A stretch of DNA of 6,327 bases, from contig DATFJU010000028.1 in NCBI GenBank assembly GCA_035269015.1, positions 1 through 6,327 on the forward strand. The letters run 5' to 3'. The notes beneath the pieces are model-generated. The model did not search any database. It had not been told where the DNA came from and saw nothing but the letters and a program-made list of their open reading frames with translations. Made by a program: the position numbers and the translations under genes. Of this stretch, positions 1 through 6,256 are shown piece after piece; position 1 is the stretch's first letter, and every line of letters begins with the position of its first letter. Origin of the DNA: JAIPJO01 sp035269015 (GTDB lineage: Bacteria > Patescibacteriota > Patescibacteriia > Patescibacteriales > UBA12465).

Positions 1-70
1 AATGTATTTAATATTAGTTAGTTTAATAGTTTCCAGTAGTAGAGAATATTATTTAAAAAATTAAAAATAC

Positions 71-1540
71 ATGAAAAAATACTCATTAGAAATAATTGTT
101 TTTATCAGTGGAGCTATGCTTATGATACTTGAGTTAGTGGGCTCAAGAGTGGTAGCTCCTTACGTAGGTACTTCAACTTTTGTTTGGACTAGTTTAATTG
201 GCGTAATTTTAGCTAGTTTAAGTTTAGGTTATTATTTGGGTGGTAAGCTTGCTGACAAAAATCCTAAAGCAAAAAAACTTGCCTGGATTATCTTTATTGC
301 CTCAGTTCTAATAGTATTAACTTGGGTTATTAAAGACGAGGTTATGCTCATAACTAGCTTCATTAGTGATAATCGTTTTAGAGCCTTATTTAGTGCTATC
401 ATACTCTTTGTACCGACAAGTTTATTTTTAGGCATGGTCTCACCTTATGCCTTCAAACTAAAGCTATCTAGTTTAGATACTAGTGGAGAAACTGCTGGTA
501 CTTTATATGCGCTCTCCACACTAGGGAGTATTATTGGCACCTTTTTAGCAGGTTTTTATTTAATACCAAGTTTAGGTACTCAAAAGTTGTTAATACTTAT
601 AGCCCTTGTTTTAGCTTTGAACACTTTATTAATTAAGGAGGGGCGCTTATGGTATTTTAGAGTTTTATACTCTTTTATTTTAGTTATACTGTTATTTTTT
701 AATTTAAATACTGTTGATGTGCAGGCTAAAAACTTTATTGATTTAGATACAGAGTATAGTCGTGTCTTTATATATGACACTGAGATAAAAGGTAAAGAGG
801 TAAAAGTACTACTAAGAGATGATAAGTTTCACAGTGCCAAGTATTTAAATAGTGATGAACTGGTTTTTGATTATACTAATTATTATAATTTAGCTTTAGA
901 GCTATTACCGGCTAGTCGTAAAACTTTAATGATAGGTGGTGCCGCTTACTCCTATCCGCAATTTCTCTTAAATTATTATCCTGATTTAGATGTTGATGTG
1001 GTAGAGATTGATCCAAAACTTACAAAACTAGCTAAAAAGTATTTTGGTTTAAAAAATGATGATAATTTAAATATATATCACAACGATGCCAGGATATATA
1101 TTGATAACAATAAAAAAAAGTATGACATTATTTATGGTGATGCTTTTTCCTCTCACTATAGCGTGCCTTATCATCTAACAACTTTAGAGTTTAATAGGAA
1201 ATTATATGATTCATTAAATAGTGAGGGTATTTATATTATGAATATTATTTCCTCAATTGATGGTCCTAAATCACAGTATTTCAAAGCACAATATAATACG
1301 ACTGCTAGCGTTTTTGATGAGATACTAGTTTTTCCTGTATTAAATAAAAAGGATGAGGATATGGTACAAAATATAATCCTTTTAGCGTATAAAGGTAATA
1401 AAGATAAAGATTATTTAATTAATAGTTTACAAAACAGCAAGTATATAAATAATCTTTATTTAACTAATGGTTTTAATTTTAATATGATCTTAACCGATGA
1501 CTACGCTCCAGTAGAATATTATATTAATAAAATTAAATAA
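71..1540 (+). CDS. Membrane-anchored spermidine-synthase-like protein
   Basis: This 489-residue protein joins an integral membrane half to a cytoplasmic methyltransferase-like half. About seven hydrophobic segments lie near residues 7-28, 36-58, 70-90, 105-127, 144-165, 171-188 and 195-211. The LGMVSPYAFKL and GTLYALSTLGSIIGTF stretches are typical of the MFS/spermidine-synthase fusion family. The C-terminal half has a Rossmann SAM-type fold: glycine motif IGGAAY (288-293), ribose-binding acid in VEIDP (E312), HNDA (D339), the YGDAFSSHYSVPYHLTTLEF block (355-374) and LTDDYAP (474-480). True aminopropyltransferases have a catalytic DxxDP-type motif where this protein has GDAFSSHYSVP, so polyamine synthesis is doubtful and the substrate is unknown. 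The ATG start follows an A-rich leader with no Shine-Dalgarno site. A weak promoter guess is TTAATA (23-28) with TATTAT (47-52). The gene ends three bases before the greA promoter. Family assignment is firm; function is not. Confidence 0.88.
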   Translation: MKKYSLEIIVFISGAMLMILELVGSRVVAPYVGTSTFVWTSLIGVILASLSLGYYLGGKLADKNPKAKKLAWIIFIASVLIVLTWVIKDEVMLITSFISDNRFRALFSAIILFVPTSLFLGMVSPYAFKLKLSSLDTSGETAGTLYALSTLGSIIGTFLAGFYLIPSLGTQKLLILIALVLALNTLLIKEGRLWYFRVLYSFILVILLFFNLNTVDVQAKNFIDLDTEYSRVFIYDTEIKGKEVKVLLRDDKFHSAKYLNSDELVFDYTNYYNLALELLPASRKTLMIGGAAYSYPQFLLNYYPDLDVDVVEIDPKLTKLAKKYFGLKNDDNLNIYHNDARIYIDNNKKKYDIIYGDAFSSHYSVPYHLTTLEFNRKLYDSLNSEGIYIMNIISSIDGPKSQYFKAQYNTTASVFDEILVFPVLNKKDEDMVQNIILLAYKGNKDKDYLINSLQNSKYINNLYLTNGFNFNMILTDDYAPVEYYINKIK

Positions 1541-1543
1541 GTA

Positions 1544-1572
1544 TTGATATATTTAAGATTATATTGTATAGT
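1544..1572 (+). promoter_or_regulatory. Sigma70-type promoter for greA-lysS(-tRNA-Gln)
   Basis: A -35 box TTGATA (1544-1549, 5/6 to consensus) and a -10 box TATAGT (1567-1572, 5/6) are separated by exactly 17 bases. Transcription would start near 1578-1580, giving a leader of about 22 bases before the greA ATG at 1601. The -35 box begins three bases after the stop codon of the preceding gene. An in-frame TTG at 1544 could be taken as a greA start, but it is part of this -35 box. The match is read directly from the sequence; activity is inferred. Confidence 0.72.
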
Positions 1573-1600
1573 AATAATCAATAAAAATTATCTTAAAATT

Positions 1601-2059
1601 ATGTCAGAACAAATTATTTCACAAGATGGATACAATAAATTAAAAAATGAATTAGATTATTTATTAACCACCAAAAGAAGGGAAATTGCCGATAGAATTG
1701 AAAGAGCTAAAGAATTAGGTGATTTAAGTGAGAACGCTGAATATAGTGAAGCAAAGGATGCTCAATCCTTAAATGATACTAATATAATGGAAATTTCAAA
1801 TACATTAAAAAATGTTACTGTAGTTGATAACAAAAAATCTAAAAATGAGATAGGCATGGGTTCCATAGTGACAGCAAAAAATGGTCAAAAAGAAAAGAAA
1901 TTTACTATTGTTAGTTTTAACGAAGCTGATCCTCTAGAAGGTAAAATATCTAATGAATCACCACTTGGTTTAGCATTTTTAGGAAAAAAGAAAGGTGAAG
2001 AAGTGGTTGTGAGAACTCCTAAAGGGGAAGTTAAATACAAAATTCTTAAAATTGAATAA
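1601..2059 (+). CDS. greA: Transcription elongation factor GreA
   Basis: GreA enters the secondary channel of RNA polymerase and stimulates cleavage of backtracked transcripts, rescuing arrested elongation complexes in the cytoplasm. The 152-residue product is close to the usual length of about 158. Residues 1-75 form the N-terminal coiled coil, whose tip carries GDLSENAEYSEAK with acidic residues D41 and E44 at the same numbers as the catalytic pair of E. coli GreA. Residues about 83-152 form the FKBP-like domain, with the signatures SNESPLGLAFLGKKKGEEV and a KILKIE end. The ATG at 1601 is chosen over an upstream in-frame TTG (1544) because MSEQIISQDGYNKLK matches the family N-terminus, and the TTG extension would overlap the -35 box and add 19 unrelated residues. 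There is no Shine-Dalgarno site; the leader is AT-rich. lysS begins one base after the stop, so the two are almost certainly cotranscribed. Confidence 0.97.
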   Translation: MSEQIISQDGYNKLKNELDYLLTTKRREIADRIERAKELGDLSENAEYSEAKDAQSLNDTNIMEISNTLKNVTVVDNKKSKNEIGMGSIVTAKNGQKEKKFTIVSFNEADPLEGKISNESPLGLAFLGKKKGEEVVVRTPKGEVKYKILKIE

Positions 2060-2060
2060 T

Positions 2061-3530
2061 ATGGAAAATAAAAGTATTAACGAAAAAGAAGACAGATTAA
2101 AAAAGTTAAATAATTTAAAGGATTTAAATATTAATCCCTATCCTGCTAAATCAAGCAGGGATACTTATGTTAAAGAATTTGTTAATAATTTTGATAAATT
2201 AAATAGTGAACAAAAACAAATTACTATAGCAGGAAGAATTAGATCTCTTAGATCTCATGGAAATTTATCTTTTATTAACCTAGAAGATGAGTCTGGAACT
2301 ATACAGGTAGTTATTTCAAAAAAAGAACTAAATAATATTGATGATTACAAGGTTTTTAGTAAAAATATAGATAATGGTGACTTTATACAATTTAGTGGAG
2401 TGGCTTTTATAACTCACAAAGGTGAAAATAGTCTTTTGTGTAAAGATTTTAAAATATTAAGCAAAACTCTTAGACCTATACCTGATGCCTGGTATGGCCT
2501 TAAAGATGAAGAAGAAAGATATAGAAAAAGATATTTAGATATACTTTTAAACCCAGACCTTAGAGACATGATTAAAAAGAGAGCTAAGTTTTGGCAGTCT
2601 ATGCGCCAGTTTATGCTTAATAAAGGCTTTCTTGAGGTGGAAACACCAGTCTTAGAAACAACGCCTGGTGGTGCGGATGCTGAAGGCTTTATAACTCATC
2701 ACAATGCGCTAGATATTGATGTTTTTTTAAGGATTTCAACTGGAGAGCTTTGGCAGAAGAAATTAATGGTAGCTGGTTTTGAAAAGACTTTTGAGATAGG
2801 TAGACAGTTTAGAAATGAGGGTATGGATGCTGAACATTTGCAAGACTACACCCAAATTGAATTTTACCTTGCTTATGCTGACTATGAAAAAGGTATGGAA
2901 ATAGTGGAAGAGATGTATAAATATGTAGCAAAGGAAACATTTGATACTTTAAAGTTTAAAATCAGAGGCTTTGATATTGATTTAGGTAAAAAATGGGAAA
3001 GATATGATTATAGAGAAACAGTTAAAGAGAAAACTGGTATTGATATTTTAGATACTAATGAAAAAGAAATTAAAGCTAAACTTGATGAATTAAATGTGAA
3101 ATATGATAAGAAAGGCTTTAACATTACCAGAGCTATAGATAATCTTTGGAAGTACTGTAGAAAGCAAATTGCCGGTCCAGGTTTTTTAGTTGGTGTTCCA
3201 ATTACTGTTTCACCACTGGCTAAACAAGATGATAATCACCCTGAGATAGCTCAAAGATTTCAACCTATCATTGCTGGCTCAGAGTTAGGAAATGGTTATA
3301 GCGAGTTAAACAATCCTATTGAACAAGAAAAGCGCTTTAAAGAGCAACAAAAACTAAGAGAAGCAGGGGACAAAGAAGCACAAATGCATGATAAAGGCTT
3401 TGTAGAGGCTCTAGAATATGGCATGCCACCTACTTGTGGTTTTGGTACTAGTGAGAGACTATTCTCATTTTTAATGGATAAATCAGCTAGAGAAGCACAA
3501 ATATTTCCACTTCTAAGACCTAAGAAATAG
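2061..3530 (+). CDS. lysS: Lysyl-tRNA synthetase, class II
   Basis: The enzyme charges tRNA-Lys with lysine using ATP, in the cytoplasm. The 489-residue product is normal for bacterial LysRS. An N-terminal OB-fold anticodon-binding domain spans about 53-135 (ITIAGRIRSLRSHGNLSFI). The class II catalytic core follows: motif 1 around 189-202 (GFLEVETPVLETTP), the PGGADAEGFITHHNALDID block, motif 2 at 243-268 with R251 in FRNEG, the SPLAK segment (384-388), GNGYSELNNPIEQEKRF (410-426) and motif 3 around 458-466 with R466. Departures from the E. coli type are RISTGELWQKKL (224-235) where RIAPELYLKRL is usual, and TCGFGTSERLFSF where TGGLGIGIDRLVM is usual. I associate this form with CPR bacteria. 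The ATG at 2061 is preferred to an in-frame TTG at 2052, which lies inside the greA end. The one-base gap after greA implies an operon and possible translational coupling, since no Shine-Dalgarno site is visible. Confidence 0.96.
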   Translation: MENKSINEKEDRLKKLNNLKDLNINPYPAKSSRDTYVKEFVNNFDKLNSEQKQITIAGRIRSLRSHGNLSFINLEDESGTIQVVISKKELNNIDDYKVFSKNIDNGDFIQFSGVAFITHKGENSLLCKDFKILSKTLRPIPDAWYGLKDEEERYRKRYLDILLNPDLRDMIKKRAKFWQSMRQFMLNKGFLEVETPVLETTPGGADAEGFITHHNALDIDVFLRISTGELWQKKLMVAGFEKTFEIGRQFRNEGMDAEHLQDYTQIEFYLAYADYEKGMEIVEEMYKYVAKETFDTLKFKIRGFDIDLGKKWERYDYRETVKEKTGIDILDTNEKEIKAKLDELNVKYDKKGFNITRAIDNLWKYCRKQIAGPGFLVGVPITVSPLAKQDDNHPEIAQRFQPIIAGSELGNGYSELNNPIEQEKRFKEQQKLREAGDKEAQMHDKGFVEALEYGMPPTCGFGTSERLFSFLMDKSAREAQIFPLLRPKK

Positions 3531-3567
3531 TTTCTTAATTATATAAACAATAATTAAATACAATAAA

Positions 3568-3589
3568 TGCTAGTACCTAAATACTAGCA
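3568..3589 (+). other. Perfect hairpin between lysS and tRNA-Gln
   Basis: TGCTAGTA (3568-3575) and TACTAGCA (3582-3589) form a perfect 8-bp stem around the 6-base loop CCTAAA, ending four bases before the tRNA acceptor stem. On the + strand no T-run follows (CTATTC), so it is not a good intrinsic terminator in that direction. On the - strand it is followed by TTTATTGTATTTA, a poor U-tract. It may be a processing or stability element separating the lysS message from the tRNA precursor. The structure is seen; the role is inferred. Confidence 0.5.
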
Positions 3590-3593
3590 CTAT

Positions 3594-3664
3594 TCGGGGA
3601 TCGTCTAATGGTAGGACGCCTGGTTCTGGTCCAGGTAATCGGGGTTCGAATCCCTGTCCCCGAG
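3594..3664 (+). tRNA. tRNA-Gln (anticodon CUG)
   Basis: A complete 71-base cloverleaf can be drawn by hand. The acceptor stem TCGGGGA (3594-3600) pairs fully with TCCCCGA (3657-3663), with discriminator G3664. The D arm has stem GTC/GAC (3603-3605, 3615-3617) and a GG in its loop. The anticodon stem CCTGG/CCAGG (3619-3623, 3631-3635) encloses the loop TTCTGGT with anticodon CTG at 3626-3628. The variable loop is TAATC. The T arm has a 5-bp stem (3640-3644, 3652-3656) and loop TTCGAAT. This anticodon reads CAG only; the window's genes also use CAA heavily, so a tRNA-Gln(UUG) must exist elsewhere. CCA is not encoded (CAG follows the discriminator), so a CCA-adding enzyme is needed. It probably shares the greA-lysS transcript and ends at the terminator at 3704. 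Confidence 0.97.
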
Positions 3665-3703
3665 CAGTCACGTGAGTTTTTCGAGAGACTCGTATACATC
3701 TAG

Positions 3704-3733
3704 AAAACACCAACTTTATGTTGGTGTTTTTTT
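3704..3733 (+). terminator. Intrinsic terminator after tRNA-Gln
   Basis: CACCAAC (3708-3714) pairs perfectly with GTTGGTG (3720-3726) around the loop TTTAT. The stem can be extended by AAAA (3704-3707) pairing with TTTT (3727-3730), and a run of seven T (3727-3733) follows. This is a textbook rho-independent terminator about 40 bases after the tRNA. It closes the greA-lysS-tRNA unit and separates it from the accessory genes downstream. Confidence 0.92.
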
Positions 3734-3761
3734 GTTATATTTTTTTATTTTATATTAACTA

Positions 3762-3770
3762 TGATATAAT
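3762..3770 (+). promoter_or_regulatory. Extended -10 promoter for small membrane protein
   Basis: TGATATAAT combines a perfect TATAAT (3765-3770) with the TGn extension that compensates for a poor -35 box; at the expected -35 position there is only a T-rich run (3742-3747). Transcription would start near 3777, about 30 bases before the ATG at 3808. Its position right after the terminator supports a fresh transcription start here. In such AT-rich DNA a TATAAT alone would mean little; the TG extension and the position carry the call. Confidence 0.55.
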
Positions 3771-3807
3771 AATTATGTAATATTAGTAAAGAACTTAATT
3801 ATTATTT

Positions 3808-4056
3808 ATGCCAAAAAAATATAAAAAAATAATTATAAGTTTGTTATTAATTTTTATTTTAGATTATATTTTAATTAAAGCAATTAATGATAAAATAGAA
3901 ATAACAAAGGAAATGATAGGTCACTTATCTATGATATCAATAGTAGTTTTATATTTTTTTACTGTACACCTTAAAACAATCAATGATTTTTTTGAAAAAA
4001 TTCCAAAATTTTTAAGTGCTATATTATTTTGGGGTATATTATTTGCTTTGGTTTAA
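3808..4056 (+). CDS. Small hydrophobic membrane protein, probably truncated
   Basis: The 82-residue product is of no family I recognise. It starts MPKKYKK, a positively charged stretch that would stay in the cytoplasm. Hydrophobic segments follow at about 8-26 (IIISLLLIFILDYILIKAI) and 36-55 (MIGHLSMISIVVLYFFTVHL). A third begins at 67 (FLSAILFWGILFALV) and is cut by TAA (4054-4056) only about 15 residues in, too short to span a membrane comfortably. The same frame stays open beyond the stop and completes that helix (see 4057-4152). The ATG has no Shine-Dalgarno site; an extended -10 promoter lies about 40 bases upstream. It could be a genuine 82-residue protein, but the better reading is a four-helix protein of about 114 codons carrying a nonsense codon. 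Confidence 0.6.
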   Translation: MPKKYKKIIISLLLIFILDYILIKAINDKIEITKEMIGHLSMISIVVLYFFTVHLKTINDFFEKIPKFLSAILFWGILFALV

Positions 4057-4152
4057 GTTTTAAGCTTATTATCAATAGATGGGATGATTAGTTTTTATGG
4101 CATATTTTTCACTATGATAGTTTTTATGATTGTAGAATCTGTATATGAATAA
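4057..4152 (+). pseudogene. In-frame continuation of the small membrane protein gene
   Basis: Directly after the TAA at 4054-4056, in the same frame, 31 sense codons follow before a second TAA (4150-4152). They read VLSLLSIDGMISFYGIFFTM and then IVFMIVESVYE. The first residues complete the broken third hydrophobic helix and the rest form a plausible fourth, ending in a charged tail. TTA to TAA (Leu to stop) is a one-base change that would restore LFALVLVLSLL. Alternatively, the near-duplicate GTTTAAG/GTTTTAAG around 4051-4064 suggests a 6-base insertion. An in-frame ATG at 4084 could allow reinitiation, giving only the last helix. The frame continuity is seen; gene decay, a sequencing error or readthrough are the possible causes. 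Confidence 0.5.
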
Positions 4153-4185
4153 TTAATTTATAATTATTAATATAATTAATTTATA
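4149..4185 (+). repeat. 14-bp direct repeat before the cysteine-rich gene
   Basis: ATAATTAATTTATA occurs exactly at 4149-4162 and again at 4172-4185, a 23-base offset; the second copy ends on the A of the ATG at 4185. The region also holds two TATAAT-like -10 boxes (4159-4164 and 4171-4176) without a convincing -35. It is likely the promoter/leader of the next gene. The repeat could be an operator or simply a product of the extreme AT content. Confidence 0.35.
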
Positions 4186-5996
4186 TGAGCACTAATTTAA
4201 AAAATAAAATTTTAGTTTATTCTTTACTGTTTTTAATTTTACCTCTTCAAATACAAGCTTTGACAGCCCCTGACTTAAATGATTCTCCGGTGTATAATTA
4301 TAGTTCTTACGAGATTATTCCAGGAGGAGAAGGGAGAAACTATAATCTGACACCTGCTTGTGAAAAAATAGAAGGGCGCTTTTTTAATGAAATCAATGAA
4401 TGCATAGCAATTTGCGATGAATGCGTTTTGAGAGACAATGGCTGTTGGTATTGTCTAGATTCCACCCCAGAATTTAACGAAGAAAAATCAATTCAAACAA
4501 ATAATAATAAAGTATTTTGGCAGCAAGTAAAAAACTGGCTCTTTAATTTATGGAATAATTTTCTTAATATTTTTCAGAACCAACCTCAAAAAAAGGATGG
4601 TGAAAATGAGAGTAAAGATAAACAAGAAAAAAATGATTTAAGTAAAAAAATTACAGAATTTTTAGAAACTGAACAAAGAGGAGAAAATATAAATGAAAAA
4701 ACAAAAGAAGAATTAGAACAAAATTTAAAAAAAAGAATTAAGAGTGCCCGAAGTTTAGCTGAACTTTTTAAGTTAAGAGAGCTTGCTTCTTGGTGGTGTG
4801 TTAAGAAGCACGGCTTAAACGGTGAAGGTTTAGAAGTATGCGAAAAATCTTTAGCTAACTTAATTAGGCAAAAAGGAGATAAATTTAAAGAAGAAGAATT
4901 GGCAAAGATTAATGAAGAAAATATTTCACCAGAAACTTTTCAAAAAATGAGAAGCCTTTATGCTTTACTCGCCTCGGCTCAAAATACTCAAGGAGAAGGA
5001 ACTTTTTTCTCTACGGAAAACATTATTAACGTTAGAAAAAAGCTCAGAGAAAAGGCCCAAGTATTTTTAAATAAAGCTTTACTAAAAGCAAATTGGAATG
5101 AAATTGAAGCTTGGTTTGATTTTGTTTTAGCTTATACCAGAGTCTCAGACAATCAGGGTAGCGGATTATTTAAAAATAGCACTCCTCTAACTAAAGCCCA
5201 GTATCGTTATCGTAGATTGTTGCTTCTTAGATTAGCAAATATGGATATTTGCAATCCTAACCAAGAAAAACTTAACAAATTGAAAGAAAAATTAAAATCC
5301 GGGCGAGGGTGTGAGGTAAAATTAGGAAGCAAAGAAGCGTGCCAAAAGTTAGCTCAAGGAAATCTTGAAGAAACTTATAAAATTTTATATAAAAAAGATC
5401 AAAGTGATGAAGCTAACAACTTAGAAGAAAATAAAGTTTCCGAACCAATTAATTGCGAGAAATTTAAAGAGGTTAGTAAAAAAGAAATTGAGGAAAAAAA
5501 TGATAACGAAGAAGAAGTTAATATAGGAACAAATATTAGTTATGAAACGGAAAAAACACAAAAACCGGAAAACGATACAGAAAATAAGGACATAATTGAT
5601 TGTAATAATGGACTTTGCGATGTACCTGAAAAAGAAAATGATATTAATATAGACCAAGAAGAAACAATAGAAAATATAAATGAGGGAATAAGTACTTCTT
5701 CTCCGATAGAGAACAACGAAAAAATTGATAAAATTTGTCAGTTTGAAACTACTTTTAATGATATTACCGGATGGAGCTTTATTATCTCTAGTTGTGACCA
5801 ACCTGAAAATAGAATTTACGATTGTATTTTAGAATGCGGACTCTTACCTCCACAAAAGATTTTCAATCAAGAAGAGAGACTTTGTTATGAAACTGCCGGA
5901 GGGTTTATTGATTACAATTTAGAAGTTCCTTGCCGCTATGATCAAGCTCCTCCGGAGGAAATTGAAGTTTGTGTTAATAATTGTTTAAATTACTAA
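4185..5996 (+). CDS. Exported cysteine-rich protein of unknown family
   Basis: The 603-residue product begins with a Sec signal peptide: NLKNK, a hydrophobic core (about 9-22) and a likely cleavage after A25 (IQA/LT). There is no lipobox and no later full transmembrane helix. The N-terminal cysteine cluster has C59, C73, C77, C80, C87 and C90. An aromatic amphipathic stretch (109-131, FWQQVKNWLFNLWNNFLNIF) could lie on a membrane surface. A Lys/Glu-rich coiled-coil-like and helical region (about 150-410) carries a possible C205/C219 pair. A low-complexity Glu/Asn/Lys linker (about 405-515) includes DCNNGLCDVPE (472-482), resembling the CGNGxCExxE motif of extracellular proteins. The C-terminal cluster has C518, C537, C547, C551, C567, C583, C596 and C600. 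In all there are 22 cysteines, an even number, and CxxxC occurs at 73-77, 547-551 and 596-600. This suggests a disulfide-bonded cell-surface or secreted protein. No enzyme motif is seen. The ATG lacks a Shine-Dalgarno site, but the signal peptide fixes the start. Confidence 0.85.
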   Translation: MSTNLKNKILVYSLLFLILPLQIQALTAPDLNDSPVYNYSSYEIIPGGEGRNYNLTPACEKIEGRFFNEINECIAICDECVLRDNGCWYCLDSTPEFNEEKSIQTNNNKVFWQQVKNWLFNLWNNFLNIFQNQPQKKDGENESKDKQEKNDLSKKITEFLETEQRGENINEKTKEELEQNLKKRIKSARSLAELFKLRELASWWCVKKHGLNGEGLEVCEKSLANLIRQKGDKFKEEELAKINEENISPETFQKMRSLYALLASAQNTQGEGTFFSTENIINVRKKLREKAQVFLNKALLKANWNEIEAWFDFVLAYTRVSDNQGSGLFKNSTPLTKAQYRYRRLLLLRLANMDICNPNQEKLNKLKEKLKSGRGCEVKLGSKEACQKLAQGNLEETYKILYKKDQSDEANNLEENKVSEPINCEKFKEVSKKEIEEKNDNEEEVNIGTNISYETEKTQKPENDTENKDIIDCNNGLCDVPEKENDINIDQEETIENINEGISTSSPIENNEKIDKICQFETTFNDITGWSFIISSCDQPENRIYDCILECGLLPPQKIFNQEERLCYETAGGFIDYNLEVPCRYDQAPPEEIEVCVNNCLNY

Positions 5997-6256
5997 AATC
6001 AATTATTGAATTTTAAATAAATTATTTTACTTTGATTCGAATTTCGTCCGTCTCTCCAAATAGTTAACGAAAATATCAATCCTATGTTATCTTTCTTATA
6101 TAAAATGTTAAATTAATACTTATGAAAAAAATTTTTGTTATTATTTTTATTTTATAATTCCAATCAATACAAAAAAGAATATAATTAAAAATAGTTGATT
6201 ATTTTTAAAAGATAATTTATTAGTTATTATAAATAAATTAAATAAAATTAAAATAT
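5997..6256. other. AT-rich intergenic gap with a possible gene remnant
   Basis: This 260-base gap has no convincing gene or terminator. One patch, about 6031-6058, is visibly richer in G and C than its surroundings. It can be read two ways. On the - strand it encodes LFGETDEIRIKVK before a stop, like the last beta-strand of a lost protein. On the + strand, TTCGAAT (6036-6042), 12 bases, one base and CCA (6056-6058) mimic the 3' end of a tRNA, but the T-stem does not pair. An 11-codon frame (6123-6155, MKKIFVIIFIL) resembles a signal-peptide start but stops at once. The last 60 bases are almost pure A and T and probably contain the promoter and leader of the next gene; no box stands out. Confidence 0.4.

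Noticed and set aside
232..780. Two - strand open frames (232-435 and 580-780) inside the spermidine-synthase-like gene.
   Set aside because: They lie wholly within a well-supported + strand gene and show no domain features.
3536..3564. A separate promoter for tRNA-Gln with TACAAT (3559-3564) as the -10 box.
   Set aside because: No acceptable -35 box lies at the right distance, and the start would fall inside the hairpin; readthrough from lysS is simpler.
3665..3703. A structured element after the tRNA with several short palindromes (CACGTG, GTATAC, TCTAGA) and a loose GAGT/ACTC stem.
   Set aside because: The stem is short with a 2-base bulge, and the palindromes are six bases each; this is most likely a tRNA precursor trailer.
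5421..5801. A 126-codon open frame on the - strand inside the cysteine-rich gene.
   Set aside because: Its Phe/Ile-rich composition is the antisense of the Glu/Asn/Lys-rich linker; the + strand gene with a signal peptide and cysteine pattern is clearly the real one.
71..5996. Use of UGA as a glycine codon, as in some CPR groups.
   Set aside because: No in-frame TGA appears in any long gene, whereas such genomes use it often. The lack of TGA stops is explained by a small sample and AT bias.
3594..6058. A tRNA-bounded integrated island between tRNA-Gln and the tRNA-like patch at 6036-6058.
   Set aside because: The patch matches the tRNA-Gln 3' end only over TTCGAAT; a true attachment-site duplication would be nearly identical over 15 or more bases. 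No integrase is present.
6123..6155. An 11-codon frame, MKKIFVIIFIL, resembling a signal-peptide start.
   Set aside because: It stops immediately, no other frame continues it convincingly, and an A/T-rich gap readily produces such peptides.
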